Positions 53,893-63,389 of a DNA stretch of 64,000 nucleotides are shown here, one piece after another. The stretch is from Chryseobacterium sp. 18061 (GTDB taxonomy: Bacteria > Pseudomonadota > Gammaproteobacteria > Enterobacterales > Enterobacteriaceae): contig CACSKA010000008.1 of NCBI GenBank assembly GCA_902706205.1, forward strand, positions 163,923 to 227,922, read 5' to 3'. Positions within the stretch are counted from its first letter, which is position 1, and the number at the start of each line of letters is the position of its first letter. The notes under the pieces are model-generated. The model did no database searches. It worked only from the letters and a program-made list of their open reading frames with translations, and was not told the DNA's origin. Both the position numbers and the translations under genes were made by a program.

Positions 53893-53949
53893 AACCGATA
53901 TGCACCCCCGAGTCTTGCTGACGCGGGGATGCCTTAGCAGGAAGCGAAA

Positions 53950-55209
53950 TTATTCGCCTTTGATACGCTCGATAGTCGCACCCAGCGCACGAAGTTTGGC
54001 TTCGATGTGCTCGTAACCACGGTCGATGTGGTAAATACGCTCCACGATGGTGGTGCCTTCCGCGATACAACCTGCCAGGACCAGACTTGCAGACGCCCGC
54101 AGATCGGTAGCCATGACCTGCGCCCCGGACAGTTTCTCCACACCGTGACAAATCGCCGTGTTGCTTTCGATTTCAGCATGCGCGCCCATACGGATCAATT
54201 CCGGCAGGTGCATGAAGCGGTTTTCGAAAATGGTTTCGGTTACAACACCGGTGCCTTCAGCGACCAGGTTCAGCAGGGTGAACTGGGCCTGCATGTCAGT
54301 CGGGAAGCCCGGGTGCGGCGCAGTACGCACGTTCACCGCCTTTGGACGCTTACCGTGCATGTCGAGGCTAATCCAGTCTTCACCAACGTCGATATCCGCA
54401 CCCGCTTCACGCAGTTTTGCCAGCACCGCATCCAGCGTATCCGGCTGCGCGTTGCGACAAACAATTTTTCCGCCGGAAATAGCCGCAGCCACGAGGAAAG
54501 TGCCAGTTTCGATACGGTCAGGCAGAACGCTATAAACGCCGCCGCCCAGACGCTTAACGCCTTCGATAGTGATGCGATCGCTACCCTGACCGGTGATTTT
54601 CGCACCCAGAGCATTGAGGAAGTTGGCGGTATCAACGATTTCCGGCTCACGCGCGGCGTTTTCGATGATAGTGGTGCCTTCAGCAAGCGTTGCTGCACTC
54701 ATGATGGTCACAGTGGCGCCTACGCTCACTTTGTCCATCACGATGTGCGCGCCTTTCAGGCGACCGTTTACAGACGCTTTGACATAACCTTCTTCCAGTT
54801 TGATCTCTGCACCCAGTTGCTCAAGGCCGGTTATATGCAGGTCAACAGGACGAGCACCGATAGCACAACCACCAGGCAAAGAAACCTGACCCTGACCAAA
54901 ACGTGCCACCAGCGGACCCAGTGCCCAAATGGACGCGCGCATGGTTTTCACCAGCTCGTAAGGGGCGCAGAACACGTTAACGTCGCTGGCATCAATCCAC
55001 ACGGAACCGTTACGCTCAACTTTGGTTCCCAGCTGGCTCAGCAGCTTCATGGTGGTATCGATATCTTTCAGCTGCGGTACGTTTTTAATCTCAACCGGCT
55101 CTTCAGCCAGCAGTGCTGCGAAAAGGATCGGCAGTGCCGCATTTTTGGCGCCGGAGATGCTCACTTCGCCCTGGAGACGTGAAGGCCCCTGTACACGAAA
55201 TTTATCCAT
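53950..55209 (-). CDS. murA: UDP-N-acetylglucosamine 1-carboxyvinyltransferase
   Basis: First committed step of peptidoglycan precursor synthesis and the fosfomycin target. 419 residues as in E. coli. The fosfomycin-reactive cysteine is present at C115 (SLPGGCAIGARP), so the usual drug-sensitive form. Follows ibaG by 52 bases. Confidence 0.98.
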   Translation of the reverse strand: MDKFRVQGPSRLQGEVSISGAKNAALPILFAALLAEEPVEIKNVPQLKDIDTTMKLLSQLGTKVERNGSVWIDASDVNVFCAPYELVKTMRASIWALGPLVARFGQGQVSLPGGCAIGARPVDLHITGLEQLGAEIKLEEGYVKASVNGRLKGAHIVMDKVSVGATVTIMSAATLAEGTTIIENAAREPEIVDTANFLNALGAKITGQGSDRITIEGVKRLGGGVYSVLPDRIETGTFLVAAAISGGKIVCRNAQPDTLDAVLAKLREAGADIDVGEDWISLDMHGKRPKAVNVRTAPHPGFPTDMQAQFTLLNLVAEGTGVVTETIFENRFMHLPELIRMGAHAEIESNTAICHGVEKLSGAQVMATDLRASASLVLAGCIAEGTTIVERIYHIDRGYEHIEAKLRALGATIERIKGE

Positions 55210-55261
55210 TCGTTCAAATCTCTTTTAAAATTCACCTGTGTAACGGGCGGTTACCCGTTAC

Positions 55262-55516
55262 TTAAAAACCGTTAAGTTTGCGATCGCGTGCCCACTCATC
55301 TGGGGTATACGCCTTGATCGACAGGGCATGAATGCGGTTATCAGCAATATATTCCATCAGTGGAGCATAGACGGACTGCTGTTTTTTTACCCGACTCATT
55401 CCCGCAAACAGTTCGCCCACGGCAATAACCTGAAAGTGACTGCCATCGCCAGAGACGTGGACTTCCTGAAGGGAGAGTGCGTTCATAAGCACTGTCTGAA
55501 TTTCATGATTTTCCAT
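55262..55516 (-). CDS. ibaG: BolA-family protein IbaG
   Basis: An 84-residue BolA-like protein that partners monothiol glutaredoxin (GrxD) in Fe-S trafficking and acid-stress response. Sequence matches E. coli IbaG (YrbA) end to end. Between mlaB and murA on the same strand. Confidence 0.95.
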   Translation of the reverse strand: MENHEIQTVLMNALSLQEVHVSGDGSHFQVIAVGELFAGMSRVKKQQSVYAPLMEYIADNRIHALSIKAYTPDEWARDRKLNGF

Positions 55517-55584
55517 GGGATAATTTCATCTGATAGTGAAAACAGCCCAACATCTTAGAGGAAAGTGTCGCTGTCTTAAACAAG

Positions 55585-55620
55585 CAAAAAGCCCCGACGC
55601 ACAAAACGTAGAGGCTTTTC
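55585..55620 (-). terminator. Terminator after mlaB
   Basis: On the minus strand AAAAGCCTC pairs with GGGGCTTTTT (G-T included) around about 15 bases, ending in a T-run (A-run 55586-55590). It separates mlaFEDCB from ibaG-murA. Confidence 0.65.
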
Positions 55621-55640
55621 AGAGTAATACATTGAATAAT

Positions 55641-55931
55641 TTAGGGGATCAGATCGGGCGGCAGATTATAAAGTTGTACAAGGGTGTTCATCTTTTCACT
55701 TTTGCCAACGATGCTGATCGTCGAACCCTGCTGGCGAGCCTGTGCGACCAGATGCATCAGCATCGCCACACCGGCCGTATCCACGCGAGTTATGTCGCTC
55801 AGGTCGATGGTATCGACGCCCTGCATCACCTCTTTCTTCGCGTCCCAGAGAGGAACCAGAAAATCCTGATCTAATTCCCCCTGCAATAGCAGTCGTCCGC
55901 CTTCACGCGTCCAGCGTAATGAGTCGGTCAT
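55641..55931 (-). CDS. mlaB: Phospholipid ABC transporter STAS subunit MlaB
   Basis: Cytoplasmic STAS-domain protein of 96 residues that binds and stabilises MlaF in the MlaFEDB complex. The conserved loop DITRVDTAGVAMLMHL is present. Its ATG shares a base with the mlaC stop. Last gene of the mla operon. Confidence 0.96.
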   Translation of the reverse strand: MTDSLRWTREGGRLLLQGELDQDFLVPLWDAKKEVMQGVDTIDLSDITRVDTAGVAMLMHLVAQARQQGSTISIVGKSEKMNTLVQLYNLPPDLIP

Positions 55932-56566
55932 TATTTTTTCTGTTCCAGCGTAATCGGCTGTTTAGAAATCGCCTGCAGCTGCGAGGTCAGACCATCAATA
56001 CCTTTAGTACGCAGCAGATCGCTCCACTCATTTTGTTTGGTGGTAATCATGCTGATACCTTCAGCAATCATGTCAAACGCCTGCCAGTTACCCGTTTGGG
56101 TGTTTTTACGCCACTGGAAGTCGAGGCGAACCGGTGGACGACCGTTAGGGTCAACGATTGTGACGCGGATAGGCAGAATAGTGGCATCGCCCAGCGGTTT
56201 CTCAGGGGCAATCTGATAGGTCTGACCGTGGTACATCGCCAGCGCCTGGCCATAAGCCTGTTTCAGGTATTCATGGAACGCGGCAAAGTAAGCTTCACGC
56301 TGTGCCGGGGTTGCATCCCGGTAGTAGCGGCCTAAAACCAGCGCACCCGCGTATTTCACCTGCACATACGGCAGCAATTCCTGATCAACAATCTGACGCA
56401 AATAGTCAGGATTGGAACGAATCTGTGACTGTTCATTTTTGAGGCGGGTAAAGGTTTTCTGTGCCGCCTCATTCATCAGGCTATACGGGTTGGATTGATC
56501 CGCCGCCGTAGCCGCCGTCAGTGGGGCAATGACCAACATGGCAACCATAAGTAAGCGTTTAAACAT
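55931..56566 (-). CDS. mlaC: Periplasmic phospholipid-binding protein MlaC
   Basis: Shuttles phospholipid between outer-membrane MlaA and the inner-membrane MlaFEDB complex. 211 residues with a 21-residue signal peptide (ATAA), the same as E. coli. Lies 18 bases after mlaD. Confidence 0.96.
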   Translation of the reverse strand: MFKRLLMVAMLVIAPLTAATAADQSNPYSLMNEAAQKTFTRLKNEQSQIRSNPDYLRQIVDQELLPYVQVKYAGALVLGRYYRDATPAQREAYFAAFHEYLKQAYGQALAMYHGQTYQIAPEKPLGDATILPIRVTIVDPNGRPPVRLDFQWRKNTQTGNWQAFDMIAEGISMITTKQNEWSDLLRTKGIDGLTSQLQAISKQPITLEQKK

Positions 56567-56584
56567 GGGTTAATTCTCCTGAGA

Positions 56585-57136
56585 TTAGTGCGTCGTTACA
56601 GCAGGCGCCTTAGCGTCAGTATGGTCTTCCGCCGAGCTTTGCGCTTCGTCTGAATTCTTATTTTCTCCGCCTTTGTTGCTGTAGAGGAACTGACCAATCA
56701 AGTCCTCCAGCACCAGCGCAGATTTCGTATCCTGAATCGTACTGCCTTCTTTAAGCATCGCCGTGCCCATTTCCGGGTCATCAAAACCGACATTCAGCGC
56801 CAGATACTGCTCCCCCAGCAGACCAGAGGTACGGATAGCCAACGAACTGGTATCCGGGATCTGGTTGTACTGTTCTTCGATATCCAGCGTAACACGTGGA
56901 AGATAGGTCTTCGGGTCCAGCGAAATATCAGCCACCCGGCCAATCACCACCCCGCCGATACGGACCGGAGAGCGGGCTTTCAGGCCGCCGATATTATCGA
57001 AGGTGGCATAAACCTGATAGGTCGGTTCCGTGCGTAAAGAGGTCACATCCGCTGCTTTCAGGCAGACGAACAGCGCCGCCAGAAAAGCCACCAGAATAAA
57101 AATACCTACCCAGATTTCACTTTTTTTCGTTTGCAT
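56585..57136 (-). CDS. mlaD: Phospholipid transport MCE-domain subunit MlaD
   Basis: Inner-membrane anchored MCE protein forming a hexameric ring that passes lipid. 183 residues: one N-terminal helix (about 8-28), MCE domain (about 38-115, FDNIGGLKARSPVRIGGVVIG) and a hydrophilic tail. Start at MQTKKSEIW matches E. coli; a longer frame is unsupported. Confidence 0.96.
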   Translation of the reverse strand: MQTKKSEIWVGIFILVAFLAALFVCLKAADVTSLRTEPTYQVYATFDNIGGLKARSPVRIGGVVIGRVADISLDPKTYLPRVTLDIEEQYNQIPDTSSLAIRTSGLLGEQYLALNVGFDDPEMGTAMLKEGSTIQDTKSALVLEDLIGQFLYSNKGGENKNSDEAQSSAEDHTDAKAPAVTTH

Positions 57137-57140
57137 GAAC

Positions 57141-57923
57141 TCAATTCCCAAACATCAGTGCAGTCAGCACAAAATCCAGCCCCAGTACCGCCAACGACGA
57201 ATGCACCACGGTACGCGTCGTTGCACGGCTGATCCCTGCGGATGTGGGGATCGCATCGTAACCGTTAAACAATGCAATCCACGTCACCGTAATGGCAAAT
57301 ACCACGCTTTTCATCACGCAGTTCACCAGGTCCGTACGCCAGTCAACGGCGTTTTGCATCGCCGACCAGAAGAAGCCCGCATCAATCCCTTTCCAGCTAA
57401 CGCCGACCAGCGATCCGCCCCAAATGCCGACGGCAACAAAAATAATCGTCAGCAGCGGCAGCGAAATCACGCCCGCCCAGAAGCGCGGAGCAATTACGCG
57501 ACGCAGTGGGTCGACCGCCATCATTTCCATACTGGAAAGCTGCTCAGTCGCGCGCATCAGGCCAATTTCGGCGGTCAGCGCAGAACCGGCGCGCCCGGCA
57601 AAGAGCAGTGCAGCCACAACGGGTCCCAGTTCACGCAGCAGCGATAACGCCACCAGCATACCGAGACTGGTTTCTGCACTGTAGGTAGTCAGCACCAGAT
57701 AACCTTGTAAACCCAGCACCATCCCAATAAATACACCCGAGACGATGATTATCAGCATCGACAGCACGCCCACGCTATAAAGCTGGCGTACTAATAAAGG
57801 CGCATGTTTACGGAACTCAGGCTTGCCAACCACCGCATTGAACAACATTAACCCGGCACGTCCGAAGGTCGAGATTGTCTTAATCCCCCGATATCCGAGC
57901 GCAGCCAGTGCATTTAACAGCAT
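57141..57923 (-). CDS. mlaE: Phospholipid ABC transporter permease MlaE
   Basis: Membrane subunit of MlaFEDB, 260 residues as in E. coli, with RELGPVVAALLFAGRAGSALTAE-type coupling region (split here for length: RELGPVVAALL, AGRAGSALTAE). I use the ATG giving MLLNALAAL; a TTG two codons earlier is possible. Four bases before mlaD. Confidence 0.96.
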   Translation of the reverse strand: MLLNALAALGYRGIKTISTFGRAGLMLFNAVVGKPEFRKHAPLLVRQLYSVGVLSMLIIIVSGVFIGMVLGLQGYLVLTTYSAETSLGMLVALSLLRELGPVVAALLFAGRAGSALTAEIGLMRATEQLSSMEMMAVDPLRRVIAPRFWAGVISLPLLTIIFVAVGIWGGSLVGVSWKGIDAGFFWSAMQNAVDWRTDLVNCVMKSVVFAITVTWIALFNGYDAIPTSAGISRATTRTVVHSSLAVLGLDFVLTALMFGN

Positions 57924-57929
57924 GAGCAA

Positions 57930-58742
57930 CTAACTCCCTGTTCCGAATAAATCGTGATGATAATCGCCCGCCGGATAGCGGAACGGCACCGGGCCGTCAG
58001 CAATGCCATCCAGGAACTGGCGCACGCGCGGATCGCTGTTTTCCTGTAGCGACTGTGCACTACCGTGAGCGACAATTTTTCGGTCCGCCACGATATAGGC
58101 GTAGTCGGCGATACTCAGCACTTCCGGGACGTCGTGGGAAACAACGACGCAGGTGACACCCAGCGAACTGTTGAGCTCAGAAATCAGCTTGACCAGTACA
58201 CCCATGGTGATCGGGTCTTGGCCCACGAAGGGTTCATCAAACATGATCAAATCCGGCTCGAGGGCGATTGCCCGCGCCAGTGCCGCACGCCGCGCCATCC
58301 CGCCGGACAGTTCCGAAGGCATCAGTTTAGCAGCCCCGCGCAACCCCACGGCTTCAAGCTTCATCATCACCGTGCTTTGCAGCAGCGGCATAGGCAAACG
58401 CGTGTGTTCACGCAGCGGGTAGGCAACGTTATCGAAAACGTTCATGTCGGTGAAAAGCGCACCTGACTGGAACAACATGCTCATGCGCTTTCGCACAGCA
58501 TACAGTCGTGAGCGAGTCATCTTTGGCACATCTTCGCCATCGAAAAGAATCTCACCGCTGTCAGGCGGGATCTGTCCGCCAATCAAACGCAGCAGCGTGG
58601 TCTTACCGATCCCTGACGGTCCCATGATGGCCGTGATTTTACCGCGAGGCACCGACAGCGAGATGTTGTCGAAGATACTTCGGGAGCCACGCGTGAAGCT
58701 CACGCCGCGAACATCGACTAAATTATCCAGTGTCTGGGTCAT
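57930..58742 (-). CDS. mlaF: Phospholipid ABC transporter ATP-binding subunit MlaF
   Basis: ATPase of the Mla system, 270 residues. Walker A GPSGIGKTT, signature LSGGMARR, Walker B LIMFDEP and a C-terminal extension that reaches the partner subunit. First gene of mlaFEDCB; divergent from yrbG. Confidence 0.97.
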   Translation of the reverse strand: MTQTLDNLVDVRGVSFTRGSRSIFDNISLSVPRGKITAIMGPSGIGKTTLLRLIGGQIPPDSGEILFDGEDVPKMTRSRLYAVRKRMSMLFQSGALFTDMNVFDNVAYPLREHTRLPMPLLQSTVMMKLEAVGLRGAAKLMPSELSGGMARRAALARAIALEPDLIMFDEPFVGQDPITMGVLVKLISELNSSLGVTCVVVSHDVPEVLSIADYAYIVADRKIVAHGSAQSLQENSDPRVRQFLDGIADGPVPFRYPAGDYHHDLFGTGS

Positions 58743-58952
58743 AGGTTTATCCCTGGAAAAACCTCTTCGGGTTAAGCATGGCGCGATTTGACGCCCCTAA
58801 CCCATCATTTTTACAGAATCTTACCTGCCAGAGTTAGCGAAAGCAGGCATTTGTTTTACTTTTTCAACGCATAAAGTCAAAATTAAGAATTCGTCCGCGC
58901 CATGCAGGTGGTGCAAAGCGGCTGACGATTATACCTGAAGAAAGGACTTTAG

Positions 58953-59930
58953 ATGCTTTTAGCGACGGCTCTGTTAATAATTGGTTTACTCCTGGTGGTC
59001 TACAGTGCCGATCGTCTCGTTTTTGCCGCCTCGATTCTATGCCGCAGCATGAACATCCCGCCGCTGATTATCGGCATGACGGTCGTTAGCGTGGGCACCT
59101 CGCTTCCAGAGATAATCGTATCCGTAACCGCATCTTTTCACGGACAAATTGATCTCGCTATTGGCACTGCGATCGGCTCAAACATTATTAATATTTTGCT
59201 GATCCTTGGCCTGGCCGCGTTGCTGCATTCGTTTACCGTCCATTCCGATATCCTGCGTCGGGAATTGCCGCTAATGTTAGTCGTAAGCCTGTTAACGGGC
59301 TTTGTGCTGTATGATGGGCAGTTAACAAGGATAGATGGCTTATTTCTGTTCGCATTGGCTGTGCTGTGGCTGTTTTATATTGTTAAAATCGCCCGCCTGG
59401 CAGAACGGCAGGGAAATGACAGCCTGACGCGTGAACAATTGGCAGAATTGCCCCGCGAAGGGACGCTCCCCGTCGCCTGTTTATGGCTCGGTGTTGCCTT
59501 AATCATTATGCCAATGGCCACGCGCATGGTGGTGGATAACGCCACCGTGCTGGCGAACTACTTCGCGATGAGCGAACTGACCATCGGCCTGACGGTGATT
59601 GCCATTGGTACCAGTCTGCCAGAGCTTGCCACAGCCATCGCCGGGGCACGTAAAGGAGAGGACGATATCGCCATTGGCAATATCATAGGCTCCAACATTT
59701 TCAATGTCGCCATCGTGATGGGTATACCTGCGCTGGTCGCGCCGGGGCCGTTTAATCCGCTGGCGTTTAGTCGTGATTACGGTGTGATGGTGCTGGTCAG
59801 CATGATTTTTGCCCTACTGTGCTGGCGCCGTAAACCACAAATTGGCAAAGGTGCCGGGATAATACTGACCGGGTGCTTTCTTGTTTGGCTGGCGTTCCTT
59901 TGGTGGGGCACGCCGTTTTTCGCAGAGTGA
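58953..59930 (+). CDS. yrbG: Calcium/sodium antiporter-family protein YrbG
   Basis: Inner-membrane CaCA-family protein of 325 residues with two inverted repeats, each carrying GTSLPE and GSNI(I/F)N motifs (at about residues 48-53 and 211-216 for GTSLPE). The E. coli protein has no proven physiological role. Divergent from mla operon; kdsD follows after 14 bases. Confidence 0.94.
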   Translation: MLLATALLIIGLLLVVYSADRLVFAASILCRSMNIPPLIIGMTVVSVGTSLPEIIVSVTASFHGQIDLAIGTAIGSNIINILLILGLAALLHSFTVHSDILRRELPLMLVVSLLTGFVLYDGQLTRIDGLFLFALAVLWLFYIVKIARLAERQGNDSLTREQLAELPREGTLPVACLWLGVALIIMPMATRMVVDNATVLANYFAMSELTIGLTVIAIGTSLPELATAIAGARKGEDDIAIGNIIGSNIFNVAIVMGIPALVAPGPFNPLAFSRDYGVMVLVSMIFALLCWRRKPQIGKGAGIILTGCFLVWLAFLWWGTPFFAE

Positions 59931-59944
59931 ATCGGGATAACATT

Positions 59945-60931
59945 ATGTCGCAAATAGATTTGCAGCCGGGTTTTGACTTTCAGCAGGCAGGCCTCGACGT
60001 GCTGGAGATTGAACGTGAAGGTCTGGCGCAGCTCGATCAATTTATCAATCAGGATTTCGCCCTCGCCTGCGAAAAAATAGCGTACTGCGGCGGTAAAGTC
60101 GTCGTGATGGGCATGGGTAAATCCGGGCATATTGGTCGTAAATTGGCGGCAACGTTTGCCAGCACCGGCACGCCGTCGTTCTTTGTTCATCCTGGTGAAG
60201 CTGCTCATGGCGACCTCGGCATGGTCTCGCCGCAAGATGTGGTCATCGCGTTATCCAACTCCGGTGAATCCAACGAAATTCTGGCACTGATCCCGGTACT
60301 TAAGCGCCTGCATGTGCCGCTCATCTGCATGACCAGCCGCCCGGAAAGTAGCATGGGCAAGGCTGCGGATATCCATTTGTGCGTTAGCGTACCGAAAGAA
60401 GCGTGTCCGCTGGGCCTCGCGCCAACGTCGAGCACCACGGCAGCGTTGGTAATGGGCGATGCATTGGCGGTTGCGCTGCTCAAAGCGCGCGGCTTTACTG
60501 CCGAAGATTTTGCCCTTTCACATCCCGGTGGCGCGCTGGGTCGTAAATTGCTGCTGCGCGTGAATGACATCATGCACACCGGCGATGAAATCCCGCACGT
60601 CAGCCCGGATGCCTCGCTGCGTGACGCGCTGCTGGAAATCACTCGCAAAAATCTGGGTCTGACGGTTATCTGCGACGATCAGATGAAAATCGAGGGCATT
60701 TTCACCGATGGTGACTTGCGTCGGGTGTTTGATATGGGCGTTGACGTTCGCGACATGAGCATCGCGGATGTGATGACTCGCGGCGGCATTCGTGTCCGTC
60801 CAGGGATTCTGGCCGTTGATGCACTGAATCTAATGCAGTCTCGTCATATCACCTGCGTCATGGTTGCCGATGGCGACCATCTGCTGGGTGTGATACATAT
60901 GCATGATCTCCTGCGCGCTGGCGTAGTGTAA
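59945..60931 (+). CDS. kdsD: D-arabinose 5-phosphate isomerase KdsD
   Basis: Makes arabinose-5-phosphate from ribulose-5-phosphate for Kdo synthesis in LPS. 328 residues as in E. coli: SIS domain (VVVMGMGKSGHIGRK, SNSGES) and two C-terminal CBS domains. The start at MSQIDLQPG matches homologues; an in-frame upstream start lies in yrbG. Confidence 0.97.
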   Translation: MSQIDLQPGFDFQQAGLDVLEIEREGLAQLDQFINQDFALACEKIAYCGGKVVVMGMGKSGHIGRKLAATFASTGTPSFFVHPGEAAHGDLGMVSPQDVVIALSNSGESNEILALIPVLKRLHVPLICMTSRPESSMGKAADIHLCVSVPKEACPLGLAPTSSTTAALVMGDALAVALLKARGFTAEDFALSHPGGALGRKLLLRVNDIMHTGDEIPHVSPDASLRDALLEITRKNLGLTVICDDQMKIEGIFTDGDLRRVFDMGVDVRDMSIADVMTRGGIRVRPGILAVDALNLMQSRHITCVMVADGDHLLGVIHMHDLLRAGVV

Positions 60932-60945
60932 GTAAGGAAAAAACA

Positions 60946-61512
60946 ATGAGTAATGCTGGCGCGTCGGTAACGACCTGCTATGGACCAGTCAGTTCAGCGG
61001 TCATGGAGAAAGCGCAGAAAATTCGTCTGCTGATCCTTGATGTAGACGGCGTGCTGTCTGATGGGCTGATATACATGGGCAATAACGGCGAAGAACTAAA
61101 AGCCTTTAACGTGCGCGACGGCTACGGCATTCGCTGCGCGCTGACGTCAGGCATAGAAGTTGCAATCATCACCGGACGAAAAGCTAAACTAGTAGAAGAC
61201 CGCTGCAAAACGCTGGGAATTACGCACCTATGGCAAGGACAGTCCGATAAGCTGATTGCGTATCATGAATTACTGGAAACCCTGTCCCTGCGTCCGGATG
61301 AAGTCGCCTACGTCGGTGATGACCTCATCGACTGGCCGGTAATGGCCGAGGTGGGTCTGAGCGTTGCGGTTTCAGACGCACACCCCCTGCTGCCACCGCG
61401 CGCGGATTATGTCACGCGTATCGCCGGAGGTCGTGGTGCCGTCCGTGAAGTGTGCGATGTGTTGCTGCTGGCTCAGGGCAAGCTGGATGAAGCCAAAGGG
61501 CAATCAATATGA
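60946..61512 (+). CDS. kdsC: Kdo-8-phosphate phosphatase KdsC
   Basis: HAD phosphatase that removes phosphate from Kdo-8-P. 188 residues; catalytic LDVDGVLSDG with D32 and D34. Its stop overlaps the lptC start (ATGA, 4 bases). Confidence 0.97.
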   Translation: MSNAGASVTTCYGPVSSAVMEKAQKIRLLILDVDGVLSDGLIYMGNNGEELKAFNVRDGYGIRCALTSGIEVAIITGRKAKLVEDRCKTLGITHLWQGQSDKLIAYHELLETLSLRPDEVAYVGDDLIDWPVMAEVGLSVAVSDAHPLLPPRADYVTRIAGGRGAVREVCDVLLLAQGKLDEAKGQSI

Positions 61513-62069
61513 GTAAAACCAGACGTTGGGTTATCATTCTGCTTTCGCTGCTGGCGCTGGTGCTTATCGGCTTCAATCTGGTGGACAAAGACGATCCAGG
61601 CCCGGCGGCCGTCAACAATAACGACCCGACGTATAAAAGTGAGCATACTGACTCCGTGGTCTACAACCCAGAAGGGGCGTTGGCCTACCGGTTGATATCA
61701 GAACATGTCGAGTATTTCTCCGATCAGGCTGTTTCGTGGTTCACCCGACCGGTTCTGACCACTTTTGATGTGAATAAAGTGCCGACCTGGTCTATTAAGG
61801 CTGACAAGGCCAAACTGACCAATGACCGTATGCTGTATCTGTACGGTCACGTTGAGATAAACGCCCTGACGGACGACTCTCAACTGCGCAAAGTCACGAC
61901 GGATAACGCCATTGTGAATCTGGTTACTCAGGATGTGAGTTCAGATGATTTGGTGACGTTGTACGGTACAACATTTAATTCCAGCGGCCTCAGAATGCGC
62001 GGCAACTTACGCAGCAAAAACGCTGAGCTGATTGAAAAGGTGAGAACCTCCTATGAAATTCAGAAATAA
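61509..62069 (+). CDS. lptC: LPS transport protein LptC
   Basis: Bitopic inner-membrane protein linking LptBFG to the LptA bridge. 186 residues; one N-terminal helix (about 7-24) and a periplasmic beta-jellyroll. The C-terminus ends at SYEIQK, about five residues shorter than E. coli LptC. It overlaps lptA by 17 bases. Confidence 0.96.
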   Translation: MSKTRRWVIILLSLLALVLIGFNLVDKDDPGPAAVNNNDPTYKSEHTDSVVYNPEGALAYRLISEHVEYFSDQAVSWFTRPVLTTFDVNKVPTWSIKADKAKLTNDRMLYLYGHVEINALTDDSQLRKVTTDNAIVNLVTQDVSSDDLVTLYGTTFNSSGLRMRGNLRSKNAELIEKVRTSYEIQK

Positions 62070-62610
62070 TAAATTCAGCTTTAAGCTTGCCCTTGCCAGC
62101 GTGTTGCTGGCTTCCAGCCTGCCAGCGCTGGCCTTAACGGGTGATACCGATCAGCCGATCCACATTGAATCCGATCAACAGTCTCTGGACATGCAGGGTA
62201 ACGTCGCGACGTTCACCGGCAACGTTATCGTCACCCAGGGCACCATCAAAATTAATGCCGACAAAGTGGTGGTCACTCGCCCGGCCGGTGTTAAAGGCAA
62301 AGAGACGATGGACGGCTACGGTAACCCGGCTACGTTTTACCAGATGCAGGACAACGGTAAACCGGTTAACGGCCATGCGTCGAAAATGCACTACGAAGTG
62401 GCTAACGATCTTGTCGTGCTGACTGGCAACGCCTATCTCGAGCAGGTCGACAGCAACATTAAAGGCGACAAGATTACCTATCTGGTGAAAGAGCAGAAAA
62501 TGCAGGCGTATAGCGAAAAAGGTAAACGCGTGACGACAGTTCTGGTGCCATCGCAGCTGCAGGATAAGAGCAGCAACACCAAACCGGCTCAGCCTAAAAA
62601 GAGTAACTAA
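62053..62610 (+). CDS. lptA: LPS transport periplasmic protein LptA
   Basis: Forms the periplasmic beta-jellyroll bridge carrying LPS to LptDE. 185 residues, 27-residue signal peptide (ALA|LTGDTDQP), E. coli length. Starts within lptC (17-base overlap). Confidence 0.97.
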   Translation: MKFRNNKFSFKLALASVLLASSLPALALTGDTDQPIHIESDQQSLDMQGNVATFTGNVIVTQGTIKINADKVVVTRPAGVKGKETMDGYGNPATFYQMQDNGKPVNGHASKMHYEVANDLVVLTGNAYLEQVDSNIKGDKITYLVKEQKMQAYSEKGKRVTTVLVPSQLQDKSSNTKPAQPKKSN

Positions 62611-62616
62611 TACGTT

Positions 62617-63342
62617 ATGGCAACTTTAACAGCAAAGAATATTGCGAAAGCCTATAAGGGACGTCGGGTCGTTGAAGACGTTAGCCTGACGGTGAATTCC
62701 GGCGAAATCGTCGGCCTGCTTGGCCCGAACGGGGCGGGTAAAACCACCACGTTCTACATGGTGGTCGGCATTGTGTCCCGCGATGCGGGCAACATCATCA
62801 TTGATGATGACGATATCAGTATGCTGCCACTGCATGCCCGTGCCCGTCGGGGTATTGGTTATCTGCCGCAGGAAGCCTCCATTTTCCGCCGTCTGAGTGT
62901 GTTTGATAACCTGATGGCGGTGCTGCAAATCCGTGATGATTTGAGTAACGAGCAGCGCGTTGACCGTGCAAACGAGCTGATGGAAGAGTTTCACATTGAG
63001 CATCTACGCGACAACCTCGGCCAGGCACTCTCCGGCGGTGAACGCCGTCGTGTAGAAATCGCCCGCGCGCTTGCAGCTAATCCTAAATTTATTCTGCTGG
63101 ATGAACCTTTTGCGGGTGTTGACCCCATTTCGGTTATCGACATCAAGCGTATTATCGAACACCTGCGCGACAGCGGCCTCGGCGTGCTGATTACTGACCA
63201 TAACGTTCGCGAAACCTTAGCAGTCTGTGAACGCGCTTACATCGTGAGCCAGGGGCATCTGATTGCTCACGGTACGCCGGAACAAATCCTCCAGGACGAG
63301 CATGTTAAGCGCGTGTATCTTGGGGAAGACTTCAGACTCTGA
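62617..63342 (+). CDS. lptB: LPS export ABC transporter ATPase LptB
   Basis: ATPase driving LPS extraction with LptFG. 241 residues; Walker A GPNGAGKTT, signature LSGGERRR, Walker B FILLDEPFAGVD, switch His in TDHNV. Six bases after lptA, upstream of rpoN, as in E. coli. Confidence 0.98.
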   Translation: MATLTAKNIAKAYKGRRVVEDVSLTVNSGEIVGLLGPNGAGKTTTFYMVVGIVSRDAGNIIIDDDDISMLPLHARARRGIGYLPQEASIFRRLSVFDNLMAVLQIRDDLSNEQRVDRANELMEEFHIEHLRDNLGQALSGGERRRVEIARALAANPKFILLDEPFAGVDPISVIDIKRIIEHLRDSGLGVLITDHNVRETLAVCERAYIVSQGHLIAHGTPEQILQDEHVKRVYLGEDFRL

Positions 63343-63389
63343 TAGGGTAGTGAATACAGACATTCTGGCCGGAGAAATTTGCCCTGATT

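Noticed and set aside
54007..55182. A 391-codon open frame antisense to murA
   Set aside because: Shadow of murA; no independent support.
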